Positions 15,848-24,344 of a stretch of 64,000 nt of DNA are shown one piece after another (the first letter of the stretch is position 1; every line of letters starts with the position of its first letter). A model generated the notes under the pieces. It had not been told where the DNA came from and did not search any database. It saw only the letters and a program-made list of their open reading frames with translations. Source of the DNA: Thermodesulfobacterium hydrogeniphilum (GTDB lineage: Bacteria > Desulfobacterota > Thermodesulfobacteria > Thermodesulfobacteriales > Thermodesulfobacteriaceae); the NCBI RefSeq assembly GCF_000746255.1, contig NZ_JQKW01000007.1, positions 62,001-126,000 on the forward strand, read 5' to 3'. The position numbers and the translations under genes were made by a program.

Positions 15848-18800
15848 AAATATAAATTTAATTTCCCAAAACTTTTTAAAAGAAAAAATAATTCTGTTAA
15901 TATTAATTTTAAGTCTAATAGGTCTTTTTAGTGGTATATGTATAATAAGTATTACAGGAATAAATATTTTTAATTTAAAAAGAAAAATAAGAAATCTTAA
16001 AATTCAAAGAAATATTTTAGAAAGTAATAACTTTCTTTTTAAAAAGGTTATTGAAGAAATAAAAAGAGATATTTATGGAATTTTTAATCTGGAAAGTAGT
16101 GAATTAGAAACTTTAAATAAAGAACCAACCTGGGAAAAAGATGCTGAGATATTGGAAAAAGCTTTTTTAAAAAATAAAATTTTAGAAAAAATCGGGGAAA
16201 TTTTTCAGAAAAAGAAAAACAAAACAATGGATCTAAGAAATAGAGTTTTAAATTGGAGAAAAAAATTTTTAAAAACTCTTCAAGAAGAAGATAGACTTTT
16301 GGAAAAAGGAAAAGTAAGCTTTTTAGATTTAGCTTATTTAATTTCTGATATAGAAGGAGATCTTGAATTAAAGAAGATTGCCTATCTTAAAAAGAGTAAA
16401 GAAAGTTTTATTAGATTTTATCAAAATAGAGATGTGGTTAGGTTAGAAATTTCTCTTAAAATATTAGAACGCCAATTAAGTATTCTTTATCCTGTAATTT
16501 ATAAAATTTCCTATATAAAAGATGAAGCTTATTTAGATAATATAGAAAAAAATGAAATAGATCCCTGTTTACTTCAAGCAAGGTCTGCTGTCAAGCTTGT
16601 TGCTAAATTATGTAAGAATATCAATTTAGAAGGTGGAGATAAATTAGAACAAAAGTTTTTAAATTTTGAAAAATTAATTTTACAAATTTTAGAAATAGCT
16701 AAAAATAGAATTCTATTGAAAAATGAAGGAAAATTTTTAAAGCAAGAAACTGACAATTTAATAAAAGATCTCATAAAAACAGAGCAAGAGATAAACAAAA
16801 TAATTCACAAAGAACTTCTCAATATTTCAAATGAATCAAAATTACTTTTTGAAAAAAACTTTAAGATTATAGTAGCAGTTGCTTTAATTACAGGAATGAT
16901 ATTTATAATTATTACTTTTAAGATTGCAAAGGCTGTTCAAAAAGAAATTCATAGACGTATTGAAGCTGAGACAAAAGTAGAAACTATAAAAAATATTATA
17001 GAAAACTTACCAGTAGGGGTTGTATTGGTTAATAAACAGCGAAAAATAATAGATATTAATACAGCAGCAGAGAAGTTATTGGGATATAGTAAAAAAGAAG
17101 CAATAGGTAACACTTGTGATTTGCTCTGTTCAAAAAAAGAAGAAAAATGTCCTATATTAGATTTAGGTAAAAAAGTATACAGAGGAGAAATGAAAATAAT
17201 CAAGAAAGACGGAAAAGAGATTCCAGTATTAAAAAGTGTAATACCACTTAATTTATGGGGAGAAATTATTTTATTAGAAGCATTTACAGATATTTCTGAA
17301 CAAGTTCGTGCAAGAGAAGAAGCAGAAAAATATGTTAAGGCTAAAAGCAATTTTCTTGCTAATATGAGTCATGAAATAAGAACACCTCTTAATGGAATAA
17401 TAGGAATGCTTGAAATCTTGCTTGGAACTGATTTGGATCCTCAACAAAAGGAATATGTAGAGGTAGCAATGCGAGCAGGCAATCATTTGATAGAAATTAT
17501 TAATAATATTTTAGATCTTTCTAAACTTGAAACAGGAAAAGTAGAGCTTGAAAAGATACCTTTTAATGTTCGTCAGATGGTAGAAGATGTGATGGAAATG
17601 TTTGTAGAAAAAGCAGATAAAAAAAGAATAGAACTTGGTTGTCTAATAGAAGCAGGGGTTCCTGAAATAGTGATAGGAGATCCTGGTAAAATTCGTCAGG
17701 TTTTAATTAATTTGGTAGGAAATGCAGTTAAATTTACAGAAAAGGGAGGAGTATATACTTATGTAAGATTAAAAGAAGAACTCAATGGAGATGTTAAACT
17801 TCTTTTTGAGGTTGAGGATACAGGCATAGGGATTAGTGAAGAAGCAAAAGATAAGATTTTTCAACCTTTTGAACAGATAGATGCTTCTACCACAAGACGT
17901 TTCGGTGGAACAGGTCTTGGACTTGCAATATGTAAACAATTAGTGGAAATTATGGGAGGAGAAATCGATTTTGAAAGTAAAGTAGGGAAGGGAACCAAAT
18001 TTTTCTTCACTATTCCTTTACGCAAGGGTAAACCTGAAAAAATTACTCCTCGTTATAATTTAGAAGGTTTAAAAGTTCTCATAGTTGATGATAATGAAGT
18101 AAATCTTAAAATTTTAGAGTATTATGTAAAAAGTTGGGGTATGATAGCTGAGACAGCTTCAGATGCCAAGGAAGCTTTAGAAAAAGCGGTTCTTGCATCT
18201 GCTTCAGGAAAGCCTTTTGATGTAGCTATTATAGATTATATGATGCCTGTAGAAGATGGTTTTTCTTTAGCTAAAAAACTTAAAGCACAAGAAGCAACAG
18301 CTTCTATAAGACTTATTTTACTTACTTCTTTAACCAGAGTAGGTATTACAAATCATATTAAAGAAATAGGATTTGAGGCATTTATTACTAAACCTGTAAG
18401 ACAATCTCAACTTTATGATTGTTTAGCTGTAGTAATGGGTTTGAAAAAAGAAAAGAAGGTAAAAGAAGAAGAAATACTTATTACTCAACAAGTAATCAAA
18501 GAGGTAAAAAGAGAAAAAAAGAGAGAAAAAAAGAAAAAAATTTTATTGGTAGAGGATAATCCAGTAAATCAAAAAGTAGCAGCTGTTATACTTGAAAAAT
18601 TGGGATATAGTGTAGATATAGCAAGTAATGGAAAAGAAGCAATAGAAGCGGTAAAGAATAATACCTATGATCTAATCCTTATGGATTGTCAACTGCCGGA
18701 AATGGATGGTTATGAAGCTACTAAAGAAATTAGAAAACTTGAAGGAAATAAAAGACATACACCTATTATTGCTATGACAGCACACGCTTTAGAAGGAGAT

Positions 18801-18914
18801 AAAGAGAAATGTTTGATGGCTGGAATGGATGATTATATTTCCAAACCTGTTCGTAAAGAGAAATTAGAAGAGGTACTTAAAAAATGGCTTAAAGAAGAAA
18901 AAAAACAGAAATAG
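15831..18914 (+). CDS. Membrane hybrid histidine kinase (PAS-HisKA-HATPase-REC-REC)
   Basis: 1027 residues from the ATG at 15831, chosen because AAGGAA lies about 8 nt upstream; an upstream ATG at 15810 lacks this. Transmembrane helix 1 (about 15-40) and helix 2 (about 345-366) bracket a roughly 300-residue all-helical periplasmic sensor. Next come a PAS domain (about 385-490) containing four cysteines (NTCDLLC...EKCP), HisKA with His514 (NMSHEIRTPLNG), HATPase (VGNAVKFT; VEDTGIGI; GTGLGLAIC), and two receivers with Asp802 (IIDYMMP) and Asp952 (MDCQLPEMDG). This is the BarA/ArcB-like layout, with the Hpt supplied by the next gene. The periplasmic part likely contacts the binding protein encoded just before it. 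Confidence 0.93.
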   Translation: MKWLTKNINLISQNFLKEKIILLILILSLIGLFSGICIISITGINIFNLKRKIRNLKIQRNILESNNFLFKKVIEEIKRDIYGIFNLESSELETLNKEPTWEKDAEILEKAFLKNKILEKIGEIFQKKKNKTMDLRNRVLNWRKKFLKTLQEEDRLLEKGKVSFLDLAYLISDIEGDLELKKIAYLKKSKESFIRFYQNRDVVRLEISLKILERQLSILYPVIYKISYIKDEAYLDNIEKNEIDPCLLQARSAVKLVAKLCKNINLEGGDKLEQKFLNFEKLILQILEIAKNRILLKNEGKFLKQETDNLIKDLIKTEQEINKIIHKELLNISNESKLLFEKNFKIIVAVALITGMIFIIITFKIAKAVQKEIHRRIEAETKVETIKNIIENLPVGVVLVNKQRKIIDINTAAEKLLGYSKKEAIGNTCDLLCSKKEEKCPILDLGKKVYRGEMKIIKKDGKEIPVLKSVIPLNLWGEIILLEAFTDISEQVRAREEAEKYVKAKSNFLANMSHEIRTPLNGIIGMLEILLGTDLDPQQKEYVEVAMRAGNHLIEIINNILDLSKLETGKVELEKIPFNVRQMVEDVMEMFVEKADKKRIELGCLIEAGVPEIVIGDPGKIRQVLINLVGNAVKFTEKGGVYTYVRLKEELNGDVKLLFEVEDTGIGISEEAKDKIFQPFEQIDASTTRRFGGTGLGLAICKQLVEIMGGEIDFESKVGKGTKFFFTIPLRKGKPEKITPRYNLEGLKVLIVDDNEVNLKILEYYVKSWGMIAETASDAKEALEKAVLASASGKPFDVAIIDYMMPVEDGFSLAKKLKAQEATASIRLILLTSLTRVGITNHIKEIGFEAFITKPVRQSQLYDCLAVVMGLKKEKKVKEEEILITQQVIKEVKREKKREKKKKILLVEDNPVNQKVAAVILEKLGYSVDIASNGKEAIEAVKNNTYDLILMDCQLPEMDGYEATKEIRKLEGNKRHTPIIAMTAHALEGDKEKCLMAGMDDYISKPVRKEKLEEVLKKWLKEEKKQK

Positions 18915-18931
18915 AAAAATAGGAGAGAAGT

Positions 18932-19258
18932 ATGAAGGGAATTATAAAAAAAGTTGAACAAGTTCTTTCTAAGGAATTAGACTTGGAAGAGGATGAATTA
19001 AAAGAATTTATTCAGCTTGCAAAGGATAGTTTAAAAAGCAATTTTTCTGAATTAGATATGGCTTTAAATAAAGATGATAAAGAAATGATTGCAAAAAAGG
19101 CTCATACTATAAAAGGAGTTTTATTGAATTTAGGTTTGGAAGAAGAAGCAAATTTAGCAAAAAAGATAGAACTTGAAGCTAAAAGCAATGTAAATAAAGA
19201 GAAAATTGAAAAAATGATAGAAAAATTAAAAGAAGCATTAAAAGAGTTGATAAATTAA
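18932..19258 (+). CDS. Histidine phosphotransfer (Hpt) protein
   Basis: 108-residue, all-helical Hpt domain. The phosphorylated histidine is His58 in KKAHTIKGVLLNLGLEEEA, which keeps the HxxKG motif. It would pass phosphate between the hybrid kinase encoded 17 bp upstream and the receiver of the REC-GGDEF protein 36 bp downstream. TAGGAGAGAAGT gives a good ribosome site. No DNA-binding or other domain is attached. Confidence 0.9.
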   Translation: MKGIIKKVEQVLSKELDLEEDELKEFIQLAKDSLKSNFSELDMALNKDDKEMIAKKAHTIKGVLLNLGLEEEANLAKKIELEAKSNVNKEKIEKMIEKLKEALKELIN

Positions 19259-19294
19259 AAAAACAGAAGCTATAAATACGGGCTTTATTATAGT

Positions 19295-20281
19295 GTGAAT
19301 TATTTAAAGATTGAAGAGCTAATAAAAAAAATCTCAAAAGAGATAATAATTTTGGTAGCAGAAGATGATAATTTTATTAGGAGAATAATAGCAAAAATTT
19401 TAAAAAAATGGAACTTAAAAGTAATTGAAGCTAAGGATGGAAAAGAAGCATGGGAGAAATTTAAAGAGAATTATAAAAATATAGGGATAGTGCTTTTAGA
19501 CTGGATTATGCCTGAAATGGATGGCTTAAAGGTATGTCAGTTAATAAGAAAATTTAATATGGAACATTATGTATATGTTATTTTTTTATCTTCTATTGAA
19601 GAAAAAGAAAAAATTGCAGAATGTTTAGAAGTAGGAGCAGATGATTATATAATTAAACCTATTCATGAAAAAGAATTTTTAGCAAGAATAAAATCAGCTT
19701 TAAGGATTATTGCTTTAGAAAGGGAGTTAACAGAAGCAAATCAAAAACTTGAAAAACTTGCTACTTTTGACGAATTAACAGGAGCTTTAAACAGACGGGC
19801 TTTATATGAGGAATTGAAGAAAAATGCCTATAGAGCTTTGAGAGAAGGAAAAAATCTTTATATTTTAATGGTTGATATAGATCATTTTAAAAAAGTAAAT
19901 GATACTTATGGGCATCAAATAGGAGATGAGGTTTTAAAAGAAGTGGTAAAAAGATTTAAACTTCTACTTCGTCCTTATGATATAATAGGACGTTACGGAG
20001 GAGAAGAATTTTTAATAGCTTTTATAAATGAAAAAGAAACTAATGCTGTGGAAGTAGCAGAAAGATTAAGAAAAGTTATAGCTAAAACTCCATTTCAAAT
20101 TTCTAAGGATATATGCTTATTTATTACTATTAGCTTGGGAGTATCAGTTTTTAAGCCAACTGAAGTAAATTCTAATGAAAAAGAAATAATGAGCCAGTTA
20201 GAAGAAGCTATAAAATTGGCGGACAAGGCTCTTTATGAAGCTAAAAATCAAGGGAGAAATAAAGTAATAGCCTATTTTTAA
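19295..20281 (+). CDS. REC-GGDEF response regulator (diguanylate cyclase, PleD/WspR-like)
   Basis: 328 residues with a GTG start. The receiver domain (about 18-140) has Asp69 in LLDWIMPEMDG and a conserved Lys in DDYIIKPIHEKEF. A helical linker (ALERELTEANQKLEKLATF) leads to a GGDEF domain starting at DELTGALNRRAL, with the active-site GRYGGEEF near residue 238. RPYD five residues before GGEEF is an RxxD inhibitory site, so product feedback is expected. All residues for c-di-GMP synthesis appear intact. It is the output end of the binding protein-kinase-Hpt cluster. No clear Shine-Dalgarno precedes the GTG. It is convergent with tRNA-Val, 9 nt away. Confidence 0.92.
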   Translation: MNYLKIEELIKKISKEIIILVAEDDNFIRRIIAKILKKWNLKVIEAKDGKEAWEKFKENYKNIGIVLLDWIMPEMDGLKVCQLIRKFNMEHYVYVIFLSSIEEKEKIAECLEVGADDYIIKPIHEKEFLARIKSALRIIALERELTEANQKLEKLATFDELTGALNRRALYEELKKNAYRALREGKNLYILMVDIDHFKKVNDTYGHQIGDEVLKEVVKRFKLLLRPYDIIGRYGGEEFLIAFINEKETNAVEVAERLRKVIAKTPFQISKDICLFITISLGVSVFKPTEVNSNEKEIMSQLEEAIKLADKALYEAKNQGRNKVIAYF

Positions 20282-20290
20282 AATGACAAA

Positions 20291-20362
20291 TGGGCGGAAG
20301 AGGATTTGAACCTCTGACCCCCGGCTTGTAAGGCCGATGCTCTCCCCCTGAGCTATCCGCCC
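20291..20362 (-). tRNA. tRNA-Val (UAC)
   Basis: 72-nt cloverleaf. The acceptor GGGCGGA pairs with TCCGCCC, discriminator A. The D-arm is TAGCTCAGGGGGAGAGC, the anticodon loop is CTTACAA with anticodon TAC, and the T-arm has GGTTCAAATCC. No encoded CCA. Confidence 0.95.
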
Positions 20363-20380
20363 ATTCAAAATCAGTTATTT

Positions 20381-20408
20381 AAAATAATATATTTTTTTCT
20401 TTTGTCAA
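20381..20408 (-). promoter_or_regulatory. Promoter of tRNA-Val
   Basis: Minus strand TTGACA (20403-20408), 16-bp spacer, TATTTT (20381-20386). It lies between the broken SnoaL-like gene and the tRNA, so the tRNA is independently transcribed. Confidence 0.7.
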
Positions 20409-20433
20409 GCTTTTTATAAAATTATCTTTTCCT

Positions 20434-20978
20434 TTAATGTTTTGGATTATAAGGAAAAGAAGAATGATGAAGAATAATTACTAATCTTCCATCCTTAGCA
20501 CGCTTATAACCAAATGAATACTCAGCTTTTACTTCTTTACCAGTATTTGCATCTGTAAAATAATAATTACCCATAGTTACTGCTAAATCTTTTCCTATAA
20601 CAAACCCAGCAGGTTCAAAACGAACTTTTGACCAAGGCTGCAAAGCAAAGCCATGATCTTCAGGAACTACACCACCTACAAAATAAGATATAGCTTCTTC
20701 TTTAGTTAAACGAAATTGTTTTACAGAGGCTTTGGTTGGTTTGAAAAGCACTACACCTTCATCATACCCATAAAGTTCACTTACACATTTTTCAGCTATT
20801 GCTTTGTAATCTTTTCCTTCGGTATAAGCTTTTCCTATTTTAATAATACAATCTCCCCATTTTTTTGAGCAAGCTCAATTTCTTTAATAGTAATCTTTTT
20901 AGAAGCACAGGCATTTAAAGCAAAAGTAAATAAAGAAATTAAAAAACATAAAAAACCAACACCAGACTTAAATCTCAT
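20434..20978 (-). pseudogene. SnoaL-like (SgcJ/EcaC, CaMKII-association fold) exported protein, frameshifted
   Basis: An ATG at 20978 (Shine-Dalgarno AGGAGGGGAAGT just upstream) begins MRFKSGVGFLCFLISLFTF, a signal peptide ending ALNACASKK with a possible lipobox Cys. The frame hits TAG about 45 codons in. One extra A in the seven-A run (20860-20866) would read on as KWGDCIIKIGKAYTEGKDY into the 105-codon downstream frame, which keeps FEPAGFVIGKDLAVTMGNYY, YSFGYKRAKDG and the terminal LVIILHHSSFPYNP. That HHSS ending is typical of the SgcJ/EcaC NTF2-like family. The restored protein would be about 181 residues. The lesion may be a true mutation, a base-calling error or a slippage site. The function is unknown. 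Confidence 0.75.
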
Positions 20979-21167
20979 ACTTCCCCTCCTTTTTTATTAT
21001 TTTTTAAAAATAAAAATTTATAATTAAAAAATAAATTAAAAAAATAATTTATGAAAAAAATATACGATTTCTGTAAAAGTCTATTTTAAAAAATAATTTA
21101 AAATAAAAAAACAAATCTTGAAAAAATTTAAAAAAATTTTAAATTGAAATCAAAAAAGGTGATGAAA

Positions 21168-21674
21168 ATGGAAATTGTAATTTTAGGACATCCAGCACTT
21201 AGAGAAAAAGCAGAACCTGTTAAAGATATTAATGGTGAGCTAAAAGAATTTATAGATAAAATGGCTGAAACTATGTATAAAGCCAAAGGTTTAGGGCTTG
21301 CTGCTAATCAAGTAGGCGTTTTAAGAAGAGTTTTTATCATTGATATTTCTCAAAAAGAAGGTAAACCCAAATTAGAAGTATATATTAATCCTGAAATTCT
21401 ATCTGCTGAAGGGCATACAACTCATGAAGAAGGTTGTTTAAGTATACCTGGATATTATAGTAAAGTGGATAGGTATGCTAAGCTTTATATAAAAGCTTAT
21501 GATATTAATGGAAATCCTTTTGAAAGAGAATTAACAGGTCTTCATGCTATAGCTTTTCAACATGAATATGATCATTTAAATGGAATTTTGTTCATAGATA
21601 GATTATCACCTTTAAAAAAACAATTGTTTAAAAAGTGGTGGAAAAAACATCAGAGAGAACTACAGAAGAAATAA
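21168..21674 (+). CDS. def: Peptide deformylase
   Basis: 168 residues from the ATG at 21168, placed 5-8 nt after AAGGTGATG; an upstream TTG frame at 21144 is less likely. It removes the formyl group from nascent peptides. All three metalloprotease motifs are present: GLGLAANQVG (motif 1) near residue 42, EGCLSIPG with the metal Cys near 90, and HEYDHLNG (HExxH) near 133. It stands alone without fmt, after a roughly 190-bp very AT-rich gap in which I see no gene or clear promoter. It is convergent with ymdB, 2 bp away. Confidence 0.95.
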   Translation: MEIVILGHPALREKAEPVKDINGELKEFIDKMAETMYKAKGLGLAANQVGVLRRVFIIDISQKEGKPKLEVYINPEILSAEGHTTHEEGCLSIPGYYSKVDRYAKLYIKAYDINGNPFERELTGLHAIAFQHEYDHLNGILFIDRLSPLKKQLFKKWWKKHQRELQKK

Positions 21675-21676
21675 AA

Positions 21677-22465
21677 TTAAGAGGAGATCAATCTAAAACT
21701 TTCTATAACCTCCGCTTTACCTTTGGAATTCAACTCCAAGAAGACCCCTTCTAATTTTAATTTGCCAGATTTTTCTACTTCTAATTTTCTTGGAACCATG
21801 GATATATACATTTCCAAAGCCTGATCCACTTTCATTCCTATAACGCTTTCTAAAGCTCCGCACATTCCTACATCAGTAATATAACCTGTTCCATTAGCAA
21901 GAATTCTAGCATCTGAGGTTTGCACATGCGTATGAGTTCCTATTACTGCTGAAACCAAGCCATCTAAAAAATATCCTAATCCTATTTTTTCAGAAGTAGC
22001 CTCTGCATGAAAATCTACTATAATAAAGGGAGTTTCTTTTTTGAGTTCCTCTGCCAAAGATTTACCCACTAAAAAAGGATTTTCCAGAGGACGCATAAAA
22101 ATACGTCCTTCTAAATTTATAATACCTATTTTGATATTATTCTTAGTGTAAATAGTCCAGCCTTTTCCTGGAGCTCCTGGACCATAATTGGCAGGTCTTA
22201 TAACCCTTTCAGTTTTTTGTAAATAAGGATAAAATTCTCTTTTCCAGATATGATTTCCAGAGGTAATAACATCAACTCCATAAGAAAAAAGCTCTTCTGC
22301 AATTTTTTCTGTAAGTCCATAACCACCTGCTGCATTTTCTCCATTTGCTATAATAAAATCACTTTTATATTTTTTATTAAGTTCTGGAAGCAGCATTTTT
22401 ACTGCTTTTCTTCCAGATTTTCCCACAATATCACCTAAAAAAATTATTTTTATTTTTTCAACCAC
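21677..22465 (-). CDS. YmdB-type metallophosphoesterase (TIGR00282 family)
   Basis: 262 residues with the calcineurin-like dinuclear motifs IIFLGDIVGKSGRKAV near residue 6, IANGENAAGGYGLT near 38, ITSGNHIWKRE near 66, IVDFHAEATSEK near 150, and VIGTHTHVQTSDARIL near 178. Bacillus YmdB is reported to be a 2',3'-cyclic nucleotide phosphodiesterase affecting RNA turnover and multicellular behaviour. The gene lies 11 bp after rny, the conserved rny-ymdB pair, supporting a shared RNA-related role. The length and active site look normal. Confidence 0.88.
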   Translation of the reverse strand: MVEKIKIIFLGDIVGKSGRKAVKMLLPELNKKYKSDFIIANGENAAGGYGLTEKIAEELFSYGVDVITSGNHIWKREFYPYLQKTERVIRPANYGPGAPGKGWTIYTKNNIKIGIINLEGRIFMRPLENPFLVGKSLAEELKKETPFIIVDFHAEATSEKIGLGYFLDGLVSAVIGTHTHVQTSDARILANGTGYITDVGMCGALESVIGMKVDQALEMYISMVPRKLEVEKSGKLKLEGVFLELNSKGKAEVIESFRLISS

Positions 22466-22476
22466 TGCTTTACTCC

Positions 22477-24081
22477 TTATTTAGCATATTCAATAACTCT
22501 TGTTTCTCTAATAACTGTTACTCTTATTATTCCAGGATAGGTAAGCTCTTTTTCAATTTTTTGAGCAATTTCTCTTGCTAAAACATAAGCCTGTTCATCA
22601 CTAATTTTTTTATCATCTACAATAACTCTTACTTCTCTTCCTGCTTGAATAGCAAAAGCTTTTTCTACCCCCTCAAAAGAATAAGCTATTGCTTCAAGTT
22701 CTTTAATCCTTTTAATATAAGCTTCAAGTAATTCTCTTCTGGCTCCCGGTCTTGCTCCAGAAATAGCATCTGCAATTTGCAAGATAATACCCAACATACT
22801 AGTAACAGGAATATCCTCATGGTGAGAAGCAATGGCATTTACAATTTCTTCATCTTCTCCGTATTTTCTTGCTATTTCAGCACCAATAAGTGCATGAGGT
22901 CCTTCCAATTCATAAGAGGCTGCTTTTCCTATATCATGAAGAAGAGCTGCTCTTTTAGCTTTTTTAACATCTATGCCAAGTTCTCCAGCTAAAGCGCCAC
23001 ATATAATAGCTGTTTCTATAGAATGCTGTAAAACATTTTGACTATAACTGGTTCTATACTTTAATTTACCAAGCATTTTAACAAGCTCTGGGTGAAGTCC
23101 ATAAATTCCCAATTCAAAACAAGCTTTTTCCCCTACTTCAATTAAATGATGTTCCATTTCCTCCTCAACCTGTTTAACCACTTCTTCTATTCTGGTGGGA
23201 TGAATTCTTCCATCAGCAATTAATCTTTCTAAAGCAATACGAGCTATTTCTCTTCTCAAAGGATCTACGCAGGATAAGACTACTACTTCTGGAGTATCAT
23301 CAATTAAAAGATCTACACCTGTTAAAGTTTCAAAAGTTCTTATATTTCTGCCTTCTCTTCCTATAATTCTTCCTTTCATTTCTTCATTAGGAAGTTGAAC
23401 TACTGAAACTGTTTTTTCTGTAATAAAAGGAATAGCTGCTTTAGCAATAGAATGCCCTAAAATTTCCTGTGCCTTTCTTTTAGCCTCTTCTTTAATTTCA
23501 TTTTCTATTTTCATAATAGCTTTAGCTTTTTCTTCTATTAATTCTTCATCTAATTTTTTAAGAAGAAGTTCTTTAGCTTCTTTTTCAGAAAGGCCTGCTA
23601 TCTTTTCCAGTTCTTCTTTAGCTTGTTTTAAAGTTTCTTCAATTTGTTTTTTTTCGGCTTCCATTAAAGCTTTTGTTTCTTCGATTTCCTGAAGTTTTCT
23701 TTCTAAATTTTCCTCTTTTTTAGAAAGAGCTTCTTCTTTTTTAGAAATATCAGCTTCTTTTTTAGAAAGATATTCTTCTTTATTGGAAAGTCTTTCTTCT
23801 TTTAAAGTTATTTCTTGAAGTTTTTTATTAAATTCTTGTTCTAACTTTTGTTTATGAGCAAGAATTTCTTCTTTAATTTGAATTTCAGCCTGTTGGATTT
23901 TAAACTTAGCTTCGTTTTCAGCTTTTTCTACAATCTCCTTAGCTTTTCTTTCTGCTTCTTTAATAATTTCTTCAGCGGTTTTTTTTATTTCTAATTCTTT
24001 CTTTTTTTGAAGAAAAAGATATCCTCCAAACACTATTAAAGCAACGATAAACCCTATAATCAACCCCAAAAGAAAATTCAT
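22477..24081 (-). CDS. rny: Ribonuclease Y
   Basis: 534 residues. One N-terminal membrane helix (about 2-22), a long charged coiled coil (about 30-200) with repeated EEXLSKKE-like units, a KH domain (KGRIIGREGRNIRTFE near residue 238), and an HD domain with LLHDIGKAAS near residue 383. This is the endonuclease initiating mRNA decay at the membrane. The start is supported by AAAGGAGGG about 8 nt upstream. That ribosome site can pair with an upstream CCCTCC in the leader. It follows the 6S RNA gene and precedes ymdB. No domain is missing. Confidence 0.95.
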   Translation of the reverse strand: MNFLLGLIIGFIVALIVFGGYLFLQKKKELEIKKTAEEIIKEAERKAKEIVEKAENEAKFKIQQAEIQIKEEILAHKQKLEQEFNKKLQEITLKEERLSNKEEYLSKKEADISKKEEALSKKEENLERKLQEIEETKALMEAEKKQIEETLKQAKEELEKIAGLSEKEAKELLLKKLDEELIEEKAKAIMKIENEIKEEAKRKAQEILGHSIAKAAIPFITEKTVSVVQLPNEEMKGRIIGREGRNIRTFETLTGVDLLIDDTPEVVVLSCVDPLRREIARIALERLIADGRIHPTRIEEVVKQVEEEMEHHLIEVGEKACFELGIYGLHPELVKMLGKLKYRTSYSQNVLQHSIETAIICGALAGELGIDVKKAKRAALLHDIGKAASYELEGPHALIGAEIARKYGEDEEIVNAIASHHEDIPVTSMLGIILQIADAISGARPGARRELLEAYIKRIKELEAIAYSFEGVEKAFAIQAGREVRVIVDDKKISDEQAYVLAREIAQKIEKELTYPGIIRVTVIRETRVIEYAK

Positions 24082-24087
24082 GGAAAA

Positions 24088-24116
24088 TCCCTCCTTTATA
24101 TAAATTTTTGGAGGGA
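24088..24116 (-). promoter_or_regulatory. Hairpin that would mask the rny ribosome-binding site
   Basis: On the minus strand TCCCTCC (24110-24116) is followed after 15 nt by GGAGGGA (24088-24094), the rny Shine-Dalgarno. The two form a 7-bp stem. This could sequester the site or, with the following TTTT, act as a weak terminator for 6S RNA read-through. Confidence 0.4.
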
Positions 24117-24162
24117 GAAGGAAAGAAGATATAAAGGGACTTTTTAAATTAAAGAAATATAC

Positions 24163-24344
24163 AAACCCCAGGGTGCCGTGGGAGTTGCCTGCTCAAAGCT
24201 CTACATAAAAAACTTTCGGGGTGGGGTCTGGCTAACCCTCTACGCTCGTTGCCGAGCAAAAAGGCCCCAGATCCACCTTGCCCCAACTTTCCAATGGTGT
24301 TAGCTTGGCAGGCCATTACTCTTTCCACGAACACCCCAGGGTAA
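24163..24344 (-). ncRNA. ssrS: 6S RNA
   Basis: A GC-rich island of about 182 nt in AT-rich surroundings. Its ends pair: minus-strand CCCTGGGGTG (24332-24341) with CACCCTGGGG (24166-24175), ten pairs including two G-U. The 5' GGGGTGTTCG and 3' closing stem parallel the known 6S layout, and the position directly after zapA is the conserved location of ssrS. The RNA mimics an open promoter and binds the sigma70 holoenzyme. The 5' end overlaps the last codons of zapA. Exact ends and any separate promoter are not determined; a short reading frame across it is spurious. Confidence 0.85.

Noticed and set aside
16574-17486. Minus-strand frames opposite the hybrid kinase
   Set aside because: Three short antisense frames rich in Ser/Phe/Ile, typical mirror frames of Lys/Glu-rich coding sequence.
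24149-24334. 61-codon reading frame across the GC-rich block after zapA
   Set aside because: It lies wholly in the 6S RNA, whose paired ends and position explain the sequence; the peptide has no family features.
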